A stretch of 64,000 nt of DNA from assembly GCA_000226015.1 (NCBI GenBank), contig JH153220.1, forward strand, positions 37,148 through 101,147, given 5' to 3'. The notes under the pieces were generated by a model, which was not told the origin of the DNA, ran no database searches, and was given only the letters and a program-made list of their open reading frames with translations. Below are positions 1-11,489 of the stretch, piece after piece (within the stretch, counting starts at the first letter, position 1; each line of letters starts with the position of its first letter). The position numbers and the translations under genes were made by a program. This stretch comes from Mnemiopsis leidyi. Lineage: Eukaryota > Ctenophora > Tentaculata > Lobata > Bolinopsidae.

Positions 1-1229
1 TAGCATCAAAATTTTTCCATCGCTGTCTTCTACCTGTGTGCAAAGGTTTCAAGGTGCTTGACATTTCACAGTAGCGTGTGCAAATTTTCAAAGTTAGTTA
101 ACATATAAAGAAATTTTTGGGACTTGGCAACTTTGGACAGGTGCCATTGAGTCAACTTTTATTAGTTTTTCGTGAAATTTTTACAGCTGCTTAACAAAGG
201 TATAAATAAAATTCGTGCAAATTTTCAGCATGATTCAATTTGAAACGGCTGAGTTTTATTCATGCAATGTAAATTTCCAAAAATTTCCAAATTCTCGGAA
301 AAATTTTCTTTTTGCGATTTTAAAAAATGTGTCATCTTAGAATCAAAAAATAAGTGGTGCAATTGATGCCCATTAGGGTGCTTTAGGTTACTGTACAGTC
401 CGTTGGTCTAGCTAAATTTTTACAATTCCCCCTTAAGGGACTTATTGACTGGGACCAGAGTGTTAATAAAGGGACCTACTCAAAGGTCCTGCAGGCTCTC
501 TCGATAAGGAAACTTCAAGGTCCTGTGATAAGGGGCTCTCCAAGATCCTTCAAAGTCAAGCAGGATCTCTCAATAAGGGACTAATCCTTAAGGGAATTCT
601 TGACTAGGGCCAGGGACTAAGTGTCCTGAGAGGGACCTGCTCAAAGGTCCTGCACTCTGTAGGCTCTCTCAAGGACACTCTCCTTGAGAGACTTCCTGAA
701 GGGGCCGGCTTGTCAAGAAAGAAACCTGCTCCAAGGTCCCATAGGCTCTCTTGATGTGTATCTGTAAGGTTGCTGTTGTTGGTCAAACATGCTATATGAT
801 CCAGGGACATTTCCTTGTGTTTGAAGACCTAGTATCAATCTAGTGAGTTGTGATGAGCGGATCGCTTGGGAAATGATCCACATTGCGAGCTGCAACCATG
901 TTTGGCGGATCGTCTCATGTAAAATTTCACACAAACATCCAGTGAGATGAACAATTGTATTTCATCCAATATTGAATGAAATAATGAAAATTTAAAAGTT
1001 AGAAAATTATATCTTTATATCTATAATTATATCTATAAAATGAAAAAAATTATATCTTATGTCTATAAAAAATTTTGAGATATAATTGCCAACCCTAATC
1101 ATTACCCGCGGTATCATTGTCCAACATCCAGTTAAAATTTCTAAGCTGTTGAAATTTGTTTGAAATAAAAATCACAGGTTAAAACCTCACATAAAATTTT
1201 TGAAATGTTTATTGCTGGTATCATTTCAG
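1..1229. other. Upstream intronic or flanking sequence of the kinase gene
   Basis: No exon could be recognised here. The stretch is AT-rich and stop-dense in all frames, with a degenerate tandem repeat at 431-751 and an AT-rich run around 1000-1085. It ends in a good 3' splice site (TTTCAG ending at 1229) that opens the first recognisable kinase-gene exon, so it is probably an intron of that gene, whose 5' exons lie left of the window. Confidence 0.5.
431..751. repeat. Degenerate tandem repeat, about 158 bp unit, three copies
   Basis: A block beginning CTTAAGGGA and running through GGGACC, CAAAGGTCCTGCA and GGCTCTCTC occurs at about 431-501, again at 589-679, and in eroded form at 691-751. 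Copies differ by many substitutions and small indels, so the array is old. It contains no convincing coding sequence. Confidence 0.6.
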
Positions 1230-4200
1230 AGTTCACAGTTTGATTGTGAGAACATGGATCCGGAAACAGACTTCTCCTACTCGGCTGAGGTTCCGGATTG
1301 GTACCAGCAAGCTACAAACAGTAATTACTCTTACAACTGTGAAAGTGACGATCCCTTCATCATGGACGAGCTGTCTTTTACTCTCTTACACGAGTGCGAA
1401 CTCCAAAACCAGGTAAGGTTCAACACTTTTCCTTAACAACGGGGTTTCACACTGGATAACCTGGTTAATTAAGTAGGTATCCAAGTTTAATTTCCATACA
1501 TTTGATCACTATTTTACCTGATTGTCTAATTTTCTCCTTACAACAAGCTGCACAAGTTTAACAACAAGAAATGGGAATCTTCCTTCTACAAACTGGGTCG
1601 TGAGATTGGGAAAGGTAACTTCGGTCGGGTCCACAAAGCTGTTGTTTTAGCCAACGAGCGGATTCCTCCTGAACTGCGGCGATGCGAGGTTTTTCGGAAG
1701 TTCACATTTTAAATTTGTGTTTTGATTTATTACTGTAATAGGACAGTTTTTTCTAAAATCATTCTTTTTCTGTACAATTCTTTTTGGCCAACGGGTCAAA
1801 GATATTTTATCAACGAGAAGCAGTTTTCGAGCCGTTTAAGAACCGCTTATTAAGAACTATCCAAAAACTGCTAAAGAATCTTTTAAACTGCACAATAGCC
1901 GGAATAGCTGTTTGACCTTAATCTGCTCTACTAAGTTGATAGTGAAACTTAACATGAAGAAGCTTGTCAGTTGTAACTATGAACAAAACAACAGGCCTTG
2001 CCTGCCAACATGACAAACATAACACTGCCTGCCAAAATGACCAACATAACGCTGCCTGCAGAACCACTACCACTACCAACAAATTTCAGATCGCAGTTAA
2101 GATCTTCACTCTCCCGTCGGGGACACACGAAGATGCGATAGAGACGATAGTCCAGGAAGCGGAGAACATGTTGCACCTCGAGCACCACCGGATAGTGCCG
2201 CTCTACGGGATCAGCTCCTCGCTCGAGAACAAGGAGATCCACATTGTAATGCCCTTCTACCATCTGGGCAGCTTAAAGAGTTACATCACTCAGTACCTAC
2301 ACGAATTAAAGGTAGACAATTTCTGAGATCTGAAAATTAAAATTTCAACTTTCGACGTGGACGACCTCGTCTTTATTTTTGAGTTCTATCTTCCGTAAAT
2401 AAATTTTCTTGCCTTGTCCAATGACTGATGTTGTGCAGTTTCTCAACCTGGCCTCAGTTCATACCTGGTCTGAAGCCGAGTAACGATCATCCCTTATATG
2501 GGCAACTGACCGTTCAATAGATTACCTACGTGTTTCTTGGATCTAAGCGATGAATGGCAAATAAATAGCTTGTTGAATCATGACATAATCCCCTGCATGA
2601 CATAGTCCAATTTGTAGAATTTGTAGATGGTAGCAATTTGTAGAATCTAAGGTCAAGTATATAGCTTAAAAGGTATAAAAGCTTTGATTAGTATTGAGGA
2701 GATTTTCTCATCTCTATTTCACAAATCCTGAAATCGTGATATTAAATAATCGACATTAAAAAAGTTATTTCATACTGTTAAAAGGAAGCTTTAGAAGTGG
2801 CAAATTGGAGAGTTGATAATGACATTCCCAAAGCACTAAGCGCACTACGATATAATAGCTGTCTAGAATAAAATAAACAATAAAGCTAGAGAACTTACAT
2901 TAGTCTTTACAACCCGACCAATATGTATGGATTGATAGATTATCTTCTTTATTACACTTACGCTAGACACACCTAAAATCTCTAAGATAGGTATTTACTA
3001 TCATTGTTACTGATATCATTTCGCTACAAAGGTTATAAAGACGCGCCACCACAACAAGCAATCATTTACAAGCCCGGTGAGGCGGCAAGGTGTCCTAAAC
3101 GATTGTGAATTGTCTCACATTGCATGGCAATGTCCTATACATTTTCTTCAGAAAATGTTTTACTTAATAAAGCGATGTAGCTTACCGTTCAAGAAAATAC
3201 AACTTTTCGACCATAATTTACAAAAAACTTTAATCAGAAGAGAGACCTGTGTCAGTTTGGCCTACAGATCGCAGAAGGCATGGAGTACCTTAACAGCAAG
3301 GGATTTGTCCACCGGGACTTGGCACTGCGGAACATTTTGGTAGACAATACCAAAAAGAATGTCAGGATTGCAGACTTGGGTCTGACACGGGTACGTTTGT
3401 TTTTGGTACAGTTTACACATGATAAAAATAACTTGGTACCACTAACTTGGTACAGTTTACACTTGATACAAATAACATTTACAGATGTTTAAACTCGTGT
3501 CGAATGTCACCTTTGTGTATAGGTATCCTGCGTGCACAGCATTTATGCTTACCTACATTAAATATTTTCGCTTTCCCGACTAATAAGGTATGATAAGCAA
3601 CTGATGAAAGTTGGTATCCATCACTTGCAAAACGACTCAGGGTGTTGCAAAAGAAAAAGATTACTACTACATAGTCAACAAGTCGATGAAAGCGGGACTT
3701 CCCACCTTTTGGTATCCCCCGGAGTTTTTCAACAAGTCCAAATACGACAAGTACTGCGATGTCTGGAGTTATGGTGTCACGATGTACGAGATGTGGTCTA
3801 ATGGAGAGGTATGTTACAAGTCAGAGGATCTTTTCTAATGATGAGGTATGTTACAAGTCAGAGGGATCTTTTCTAATGGAGAGGTATGTTATAAGTCAGA
3901 GGGATCTTTTCTAATGATGAGGTATGTTATAAGTCAGAGGATCTTTTCTAATGGAGAGGTTTGTTATAAGTTAGAGGATCTTTTCTTATGATGAGGTATG
4001 TTATAAGTCAGAGGAATCTTTACTAATGAAGAGGTAAGTTATAAGTCAGAGGGATCTTTTCTAATGGAGAGGTATGTTATAAGTCAGAGGGATCTTTTCT
4101 AATAAAGAGGTATATTATAAGTCAGAGGGATCTTTTCTAATGAAGAGGTATATTATAAGTCAGAGGGATCTTTTCTAATAAAGAGGTATGTTATAAGTCA

Positions 4201-7200
4201 GAGGGATCTTTTCTAATGAAGAGGTATGTTATAAGTCAGAGGGATCTTTTCTAATAAAGAGGTATGTTATAAGTCAGAGGGATCTTTTCTAATGGAGAGG
4301 TATGTTATAAGTCAGAGGATCTTTTCTAATGGAGAGGTATGTTATAAGTCAGAGGGATCTTTACTGGTTTTCGAACAGCCCTGCGTTTATACGTTTTACA
4401 TGGTTTTTGCGTTATCTTATCAATTGCTACTTCGTTTTAAAAGCTAGGTGGGCATTAAACTGAAATGGCGGATTCAGCATTAGTGAGCACCGTAAAAACA
4501 CTGCCAGCATATTTCAGATTTTGTAAAGCAAGTCTTGACCTGATGTTTAAAACTTGTGGTGGAGTGTGCGCGTCAAGTAACTAAACCCTTATCAGTTATT
4601 AACATGTTACAACTCTCACACCGCATATTGGTACACTGTTGTTCACCATAAATCCCAGGACACACTGCAGTTTTTGGAGTAACCTGATATGATTAGCCTT
4701 CGTGACACAAATTTGTTTTTCATGTCATGGGAATAATTAGTGCAGGGAGGAACCCGAGCATTGAACAGCTGCCTTGAGGGTTAAACTGAGGTTTCCGGCC
4801 GTGAGAAAGTCGTTTGGTCGTCACGTACAAAATTCTAATCATGATCACGCACCCCATCCCTATTTGTATACAGAGATTTCTCACGAAATTGGAACTTGTG
4901 AGTAAAACCGGGTATGCTCACAATGTGATTGGAGAGAGAGCGAGACAGGGGGTTCCATTGTGTTCTGTCTCATGTCCATAATATTGTTCTAAATTTCTTT
5001 CTCGGAGTCTGAAGTAACAACAGCTATTCTCGGAGACTAGGACATTTGCAGATCATGCTATGTTGAAGATTAGAAGGTACAAAATTAATTAAGGTAAAGA
5101 TTGCAAGGATTACTTGATTACTTTGTTTCACCCGTTGGATTTCCGATTAAGTTTGTTTAGTAATCACTTCTGGTTATTCGAACTCAGTTCAACAAGCGCT
5201 AGAGAAGTAGAGAGTCCAAAAAAGTAAAAAAGGGATAATGAAACAAGTAGAAAATTCAGGAGAATGTGATAATTCTGCTGTTCTGCATCTGTTCTATTGT
5301 TCTGCCTCTATCTTGTTCTAAATACCAACAGTCTATAATGGCATCGTGACTGCCCTGACGGAGATCTCTCTGTCGATTTTCTGATTTTATCCCTTGTTAA
5401 GTGATGAAGTTCCGATAACACCATGAAATATAGATGATCACTGGTACTGTGGCCTGTTCATGCGTCATTTTCATGTTTCTGTCTGTGTTTGACTAAGTAT
5501 GAGAAGGTAAACTACTAAAAGTAGAAGATAATTATCAAGTAACTCCGCAATTCCACTTATCTAACCTAGAGTAAAAAAACAGACCATAAGATCAACCGCA
5601 AGAAGAGGTGAAATGTTCTCACTGCTTGTAGTTTAACAGACATTTCGGACTTCGTTAAAGATTAGTTCTAAGATTATTTCATTTTTCCCTTTATTTGATA
5701 TCATATATTTACCTATAATATCATATATTTACCTATGATTTACTAAGATTAGGTAACAAAAGTAACCGCGCACCCTCTTTGTCGTATACCATAACAGCTG
5801 GAGCAGTGATGATAATATTTTAAAAATCTCTATGTTACTACTTTGATATTATCTCAGACTCCGTACAAGAAGTTTAGAGTAACACGGCAGCCAGAATTGA
5901 TCGAGTTTCTGAAGGAGAGAACTCTGGACATTCCTAGCGGAACTCCTCCAATCTTCAGTGCTGTAATGAAGGTACATTTAAACCTTGACTACCGATTCCT
6001 ATATACCGTGTCCCTCGATTTACCGGGCCTTCTCCCTTTTCCCTAATATTTTCCAATACAGTAAGACCTATATCTACCGTACTTCTATATACCGTGTCCC
6101 TCGATTTACCGGGCCTTCTCCCTTTCCCCTAATATTTTCCAATACAGTAAGACCTATATCTACTGTACCTCTATTTACCGTGTCACTCGATTTACCGGGC
6201 CTTCTCCCTCCCCCGAGCGGCCCGGTAAATAGAGGTTTTACTGTAGTTATTATCCTTCTTGTGTAGTTCATATATCGTATTTTTCAGACGACGTTTGACT
6301 TTTTTAGTTGACATTTGAGGCTTATTGATCTTTTTAGATGCAATATCTTACTTTTTTTTAAATAAAATATCCCACTGTATCAATAGATAATATGACACTT
6401 TATGAATGCAAAGTGGATGAAGTATCTTTTTCTGCTAAGCGACTATTGTTATTTTCGAAGTTTTGAAAGTGCGGTTGCGGCCGTTCATTTTAGATGAGCT
6501 TTTTTTATTTATGGGATAAACTTTTTAAAAAGAATACAAGAAATCGATTTCGATGACATTTCCTCAAGTAATTTGGAGATTGGTAAACATATAGCCAAGC
6601 TTAGGATAAAAAAGATAAAAAACCTAAGTTGTTAGGGCATTTCCCGACATGGCGGCATACCGTTAAGCTGTTAGAATTGTGCACATCATAAAGATAACAC
6701 ATTAGTATTGGAAATCAGGAAATGGCTTCCCTTTCTCCCCACAATCACATAAAATAGGATCCAGTACTAGAAATTTGTCATTCCTACTTCCGACGAGACT
6801 AATTTATCAAAAGGGAAGCCAGCTGCTGCATGATATATAGTATATATCATATATATCATATATATGAGATACACTCGCTACTTTTGCCGGGTACGGGTTT
6901 ATTTTGTCCTGTTGGCCAAGTATCGGTATGGTGTGTTGGAAAACATCAATACGTTATTGCACCAAGTTTAACTTTCGGGTGATGTTGTAGGCTGAGAATA
7001 ACCATCTGTCAGCGTTTTTGGGGCGTAACTTATAGAAATTTCTCCAAATGCCGCAAATTACGTTTGAATATTGGATCTCCCTCTAAAGATATTGTTTGGG
7101 CATTATCTTGCAACAACGGTGAATAGTACTGCAGCAACTGCAAATACTTTTACCAAGTGTAGGTGTTACCTATGCCCGGTGCAAATATAATGACATTTAC

Positions 7201-10191
7201 CTTTCTATGGTCAAATTGAAAAGGGCAGTAAGGTGGCAACCCTAAAGTGAATTGTTAAGCTCACTGCTTTACAAAGAAATCCTCAGCCCTAGAAATCTTG
7301 TTGGATAAGAGAGAGGAGTCTGGGATATGCTTATTGTCGAGTTCCAATCGTCCAAATAGTGCCGTGTTTCAATTACATTAATAGTATTAAGTATTGCCGT
7401 GCATTCACGATAGATATTCCAAAATATTTTTTTCAAGCCTTGCTTCACCCAGAGATGCTGGACAAAGAAGAAGGAGAGATGGGACTTTACAGCGATAGTA
7501 AACTTCATTCGGAGCAACCTCGCTACCCTCAGGGTATGTTTGCATTTCTTGGCAGGGATCCCGGACGTGGGAGCTGATTATCTGAGTATTATGTGCCCCA
7601 CAACGGGAAACATCATTAACAGAGTTTGTGTCACGACGTCACGTACAACAATTTGTAGTCTCGTGAGGGCGTGTTGTTGTGTAGTGGCGTAGTATTGGGG
7701 GTGAAGTGATGGTAACGTACTAACGTCTCCTTCTTCTATTCTGTTACAATGGTAACTGTGACACTTGTGACAATGCTAGATGTTACATTGTTTACTGTCA
7801 CAATATTGACTGTTACATTAAGTACAATCTACCTATCTGTATCATATTTAACACAGATACCCGGTGAGCGAGAAGAAACGTACATCTACACAAGAAGTCG
7901 ACAGTGTGGCGGGCATTTCGCCAAACAGAAAGTTTTGGTGAAGGAGACAGCCGAAATTAAGCTTCTGAAACCGTTCAACTTTACTGGTGGGTCGACTTAG
8001 TTCCTTCGTTTCTATTGATAAATGTTTAGTTTTCACCGGCTCTTTAGTTTATCTTCACAGATGAGTGATGAAATGTTGACCGTATAGTTGCGTATACAAC
8101 TTATGTATAAAATTCCAACTGTAGTAGGAGCGGGTAGTTATTTAGTCACATAAAAGAGAAACGTAACATTCAAATCATTCCAACTGTGTTTGGTTAGAAT
8201 TCAAAAGTACAACCCTAACCCCAAACAGAAGCACGGAAAGACGTGGAGAACAGAGATCCGGAAATAAACTATGACGAACTGACAGTGTACCGTTATGTGA
8301 CAGACTTGTCAGAGGAGCATATCAAAACTGTCTTAACAATGAAACACAGGTTTGTTTACTTAAATAAATCATAGACTTGTCAGAGGAGCATATCAAGTCT
8401 ATCTTAACAATGAAACACAGGTTTGTTTACTTAAATAAATCATAGACTTGTCAGAGGAGCATATCAAGACTGTCTTAACAATGAAACACAGGTTTGTTTA
8501 CTTAAATAAATCATAGACTTGTCAGAGGAGCATATCAAGACTGTCTTAACAATAAAACACAGGTTTGTTGACTTAAATAAATCATATTGACTTACATTTA
8601 AGTCTCGGACAAGCTAGGTAGTTGGTACATGTTTGTAAAATTGTACTACCAAAATAACGGACAGATTTTCTAGCTTAATGGTAATTTGACGGATTCCGAA
8701 AAGTGCCTGTCACTTGATATCCATGTTTGTCAAATCTAATGCATCGGTCAGCGGAGTATATTAATGATTGATTATTGTTTTGAAAGATCGATAATAAGAA
8801 GATAACGATCTGTAGTTTTAATAGTATGTACCATTCCGGCAGACACATGATCCAATATGTGGGCTTTGTTCACACGGAAGGCTTGTTGTACGTCGCTACA
8901 CCCGTACATTCCATTGGTACACTCTACGACCTTTGTATCAACGCCAAGTCCGATCTATTTACGGTAAGAGAAGTATTATATATATTTTTTTGTTTGGTCA
9001 ACAAGTATGCAAATAGAATAACGGAGTATGGAAAAGAAATGATAGCACACTCATGCTGCAATCACGATATAATGAGATTACTAAATCTTGTTTACACTCA
9101 CTAACAACGAGCTTGAAACTTATATTTCTGCTAGTGTACCTTTGTCACTAAGGCCATGTGAAGTTGAGGAGAAAATTTATGCGAGATTTTACATTTTAAT
9201 ATTTAAAGCAAGATAATTTGAAGTATTCGCATAATAAAAGACATCAGAATTTTTGGGGAAGTGTTGGAAATTTGTTTACTTAAGCTACTTTTGTATTTAT
9301 GTAGAATAACCTTAACGATAATGAATCTTTGTAACCAAACCGCAATACAATAATGTACCATCCTGACAATACATTGTGATGACATTACTACAGAGAAAGA
9401 AAGCCTATGCCGCCCAAGTGTTACAAGCAATGCTTTACCTTCACTCGCAGAACATAACCCACGGTTCTCTCTCTGTACACAACGGTACTTTATCTTTAGT
9501 TTAGATAAGTAAGTCATGCCAGGGTCTACCAGTTGTCAGTAACTCAGTAATGAGACGTCCTGTTTTTCAGCTAACATACTGTCTCTGTTGTTCGAATATC
9601 TATAACTAAAGTTCAAGTAATAAACTAAATATATTCTCAACCACAACTACAACTGTGTTTCAGTTTGGCTGCGAGAAAGCACCTGCGCTGTGATATGTGA
9701 GGCTGGGTTGATACAGAAAGTCAAATTGGAGAACTTAACGTCAAAAACTGTTGTCACTTATCCGCCAGAGGTAACGCCTTGATTTTCAATTTGAATATTC
9801 ACAGCATCAAATTTTCATAGTTTCTAAAGTCGGGGGTCAAAGTTGCATGTTCTATCACACGCGTTGTTGAAACTATAAATTAGGTTAAAAAGTGTTTGGA
9901 AAAAGTAATGCGTTTACAGTTGATGCGCAAATGTAAACTTCTAAGCTACTACTCAAAACAGCGATAAGAAGTGTAAGTCGCTTCCACTCAAAACAGCGAT
10001 AAGAAGTGCAAGTTTCAACACTCTACTCTCGCGTAAACACTTTAATGAGATAAGGAGGTCACGTGATAATTCAGGTGTTGGAGAAGGTAGTGAACAAGGA
10101 GGAAGTGGAGCTAGACGCTCGCTCTGACACCTGGATGTACGGAGTGATGCTGCTCCAGCTGTTTTGTCCTGAACTTCCTCCCTATTCCGAG
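1230..10191 (+). CDS. Tandem tyrosine kinase: active-type kinase domain followed by pseudokinase domain (partial, 5' end outside)
   Basis: Protein tyrosine kinase of signalling type. Exons with GT-AG borders: 1230-1412, 1548-1688, 2090-2311, 3256-3390, 3641-3808, 5858-5971, 7453-7533, 7857-7986, 8229-8349, 8843-8963, 9394-9484, 9664-9770, 10075-10191. They total 1731 bases (577 codons) in one frame with matching phases at every junction. Residues 1-75 are an acidic, Tyr-rich juxtamembrane-like stretch. Residues about 76-348 form a complete kinase domain and about 349-577 a pseudokinase domain lacking catalytic residues. The N-terminal part (ectodomain, transmembrane or SH2 region) lies left of the window, so receptor versus cytoplasmic type cannot be decided. 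The last exon stops after helix F of the second domain; a further exon probably starts at 10906. The order kinase then pseudokinase is opposite to JAK kinases. The exact subfamily is not recognised. Confidence 0.85.
1997..2060 (+). repeat. 27-bp tandem repeat just before a kinase-gene 3' splice site
   Basis: Two full copies (about 1997-2024 and 2025-2051) and a partial third of a unit containing CTGCCTGCCAAAATGACC. They lie in the intron 30 bases upstream of the acceptor of exon 2090-2311. Copies are nearly identical. Confidence 0.6.
3403..3476 (+). repeat. 44-bp direct duplication at the start of a kinase-gene intron
   Basis: TTGGTACAGTTTACAC occurs at 3403 and 3447, each followed by a near-identical run ending in AAATAAC. 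The duplication begins 13 bases after the donor of exon 3256-3390. Confidence 0.6.
3798..4363 (+). repeat. 15-copy tandem repeat (37-38 bp) that contains the 5' splice site
   Basis: Fifteen successive units run from the last codons of exon 3641-3808 into the intron. The first unit holds the real exon-intron border (GGAGAG at the exon end, then GTATGT). Each later unit repeats the border, so 14 decoy donors follow. Variants alternate (GGAG/GATG early, GAAG/TAAA later), suggesting growth by dimer steps. The seventh copy carries GAG|GTAAGT at 4031-4039, a better donor match than the real one. Confidence 0.9.
4364..5857 (+). other. Intron sequence of the kinase gene
   Basis: No coding potential, tRNA or recognisable element was found. 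The stretch is AT-rich and ends with a 3' splice site (TTATCTCAG, 5857) before the helix-G exon. Confidence 0.5.
5985..6245. mobile_element. Tandem 87-bp repeat ending in a pogo/Tigger-type MITE
   Basis: CAGTAAGACCTATATC occurs at 6058 and 6145, 87 bases apart, with a partial unit before them from about 5990. The last unit (6145-6243) folds back: its right end, reversed, reads CAGTAAAACCTCTATTTACC. That is the typical terminus of pogo/Tigger-like MITEs, and the unit is flanked by TA on both sides. No transposase is present. The array starts within 15-20 bases of the donor of exon 5858-5971. Confidence 0.6.
6246..7452 (+). other. Intron sequence of the kinase gene with AT palindrome
   Basis: No gene is seen. 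A short TATATA-rich self-complementary run lies at about 6833-6870. The stretch ends with a pyrimidine-rich 3' splice site (TTCACCCAG) before the CW-motif exon. Confidence 0.45.
7857..10191 (+). other. Pseudokinase domain (second domain of the tandem kinase)
   Basis: Six exons encode a kinase fold without catalytic residues. A VLVK segment in exon 7857-7986 could be the beta-3 lysine. Helix C and beta-4 lie around [15 protein letters not shown] and IQYVGF. The catalytic loop reads HGSLSVHN (495-502), with Ser497 where the catalytic Asp should be. The DFG position reads EAG (515-517). YPPE (535-538) replaces APE, and D556-T-W starts helix F. The glycine loop is not recognisable. By analogy with JAK JH2 and other pseudokinases it probably regulates the neighbouring domain allosterically; that is inference. 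The last helices are not found before 10906. Confidence 0.8.
8302..8586 (+). repeat. Four-copy 71-bp tandem repeat of an exon end plus its 5' splice site
   Basis: GACTTGTCAGAGGAGCATAT starts at 8303, 8374, 8445 and 8516. The unit comprises the last 47 bases of exon 8229-8349 and the first 24 bases of the following intron, including the donor (CACAG|GTTTGT). Copies are almost identical, so the amplification is recent. Copies 2-4 lie in the intron and carry intact decoy donors. Reading through the first donor meets an in-frame TAA in the repeat. Confidence 0.92.
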
Positions 10192-10674
10192 GTTAGATAC
10201 AATGTGCCCTGTTTATCTCAACGTTATTATCTCTGGGTTTATCATTGAACCTTGTTTTTCATTAATGCGGGCTTTTAGTTTTCCCGGTAAGATTTTTTGT
10301 CGGGTATGTGTTTTAAAAAGATCTGTTGACAGTTTTACAGAGAGTTATCCTGTCAAATATTTTGAAATGAGTAGCAATTACGGTGTTTTAAGAACAACGA
10401 GTAACATGGGGATCTCCATTGTATTAGGTCTAGCTGAATGTGTATCATATGTATTAATGACCAGACTTCAAAAGAAAGCCGACGGAAATCTCCAAAGGCA
10501 TACGAGTAGATCCGAGATGTTTATGGAACATAAGGAGTGATCACTGTAGCACGTCAATATAATATCTATAGTCAATATTGCGCAGCAAAACAATTATCTT
10601 ATTTTCGTGCGCGCCGCATGCAAATATATCACGTTGGAATAGTGACTGATTAGCAGATTTTAGTTCTGCAGCGT

Positions 10675-10800
10675 TAATCGCGCGTTTATCACCCGATAAT
10701 CGCCAAATCTGGCGATAATCGCTAATATGGCAATTATTTGGCGATAAACGCTAATATGGCGATAAACGCCTATAAATGCGATTATCGCCCCTCTTGGCGA
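10675..10800. repeat. Cluster of GCGATAATCGC-type short palindromes
   Basis: Within 125 bases the word GGCGATAA(T/A)CGC or its complement recurs at least six times, often followed by TAATATGG. The cluster can fold on itself. It might be a small foldback element or a binding-site array; no terminal repeats or target duplication could be fixed. Confidence 0.55.
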
Positions 10801-10905
10801 TGATTCTTACACGATGACCTAAATACCTTGATTTGGAATAATGCAGTGAAATCTTGGCAAATTTATGATTTATGACATTATTATGGTCCATGACTGTATT
10901 TCCAG

Positions 10906-11032
10906 GAGATCAGTTCGATTGATACACTGTATCAGTTCGATTGTTACACTGTATCAGTTCGATTAATACACTGTATCAGTTTGATTGATACACTGTATCA
11001 GTTTGATTGATACACTGTATCAGATGCCATGC
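10906..11032 (+). repeat. 22-bp tandem repeat, possibly starting inside a further kinase exon
   Basis: A good acceptor (TATTTCCAG, 10905) is followed by GAGATCAGTTCGATTGATAC, in phase with the exon ending at 10191, so an exon probably starts here. It runs directly into about five copies of a 22-bp unit (CAGTTTGATTGATACACTGTAT). Because 22 is not a multiple of three, the frame rotates and a stop is met at 11008. Donor-like GTATCA occurs in each unit. The true exon end is not resolved. Confidence 0.5.
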
Positions 11033-11489
11033 TGATTGCTGAATGTTCAAGTAATAAGTACGTTTACCAGTTGTATTAGGAAATTCTGCAATTATTCAGT
11101 AGTACAATCTGCATTATAAACTTTTGATTATACAAAAGCTATGACATCGATCTAGCATAATTACTGATTTTTTGATAAAACAGATATTTATCGAATAACC
11201 TACTGGGAAAAGAATAGTAGTTACCACGCTACAAAAAAGAGGTGACAGTAGTACTGGAAACTCTAGCTGCTGAAGCTGTTGTGAAGTGGAATATGACGGG
11301 GTTAGATAGAGGAGATATGAAGGTCGCCGCTGCCGCGACGGTCATCAGTCTTAGATTATGCATCGTCGGCGGCTGCTTTCCATAAGAGTTTCATCATTAG
11401 TACTATAACTGATAGGGATGGATTTTTTGGAACTATTATCCTCATAGCAGTTATCCATTCAAATGGTATACCTAGTTAACAGTTTTTCT

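Larger units (their letters stand above)
1548..7533 (+). other. Tyrosine kinase catalytic domain (first domain of the tandem kinase)
   Basis: Motifs in assembled residues: glycine loop G82-K-G84-N-F-G87; beta-3 lysine K112 in IAVK; helix C glutamate E131 in QEAENM; catalytic loop HRDLALRN at 201-208 with D203; metal-binding D222 in DLG (Leu replaces the usual Phe of DFG); three adjacent tyrosines at 235-237 in the activation loop; PPE 253-255 in place of APE; D267-V-W in helix F; and the tyrosine-kinase C-lobe motif R-C-W at 322-324, followed by RWDF where RPxF is usual. All catalytic residues are present, so activity is expected. The C-lobe exon 7453-7533 is read in a frame different from the longest open frame there. 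The phase match with its neighbours and the CW motif decide it. Confidence 0.88.

Noticed and set aside
7359-7577. Reading the 7.45-kb exon in its longest open frame
   Set aside because: The phase of the neighbouring exons and the conserved R-C-W motif require the other frame (exon 7453-7533).
1230-10191. Assignment of the kinase as a JAK orthologue
   Set aside because: The domain order is reversed and no FERM or SH2 domain is visible, so a JAK name is not supported.
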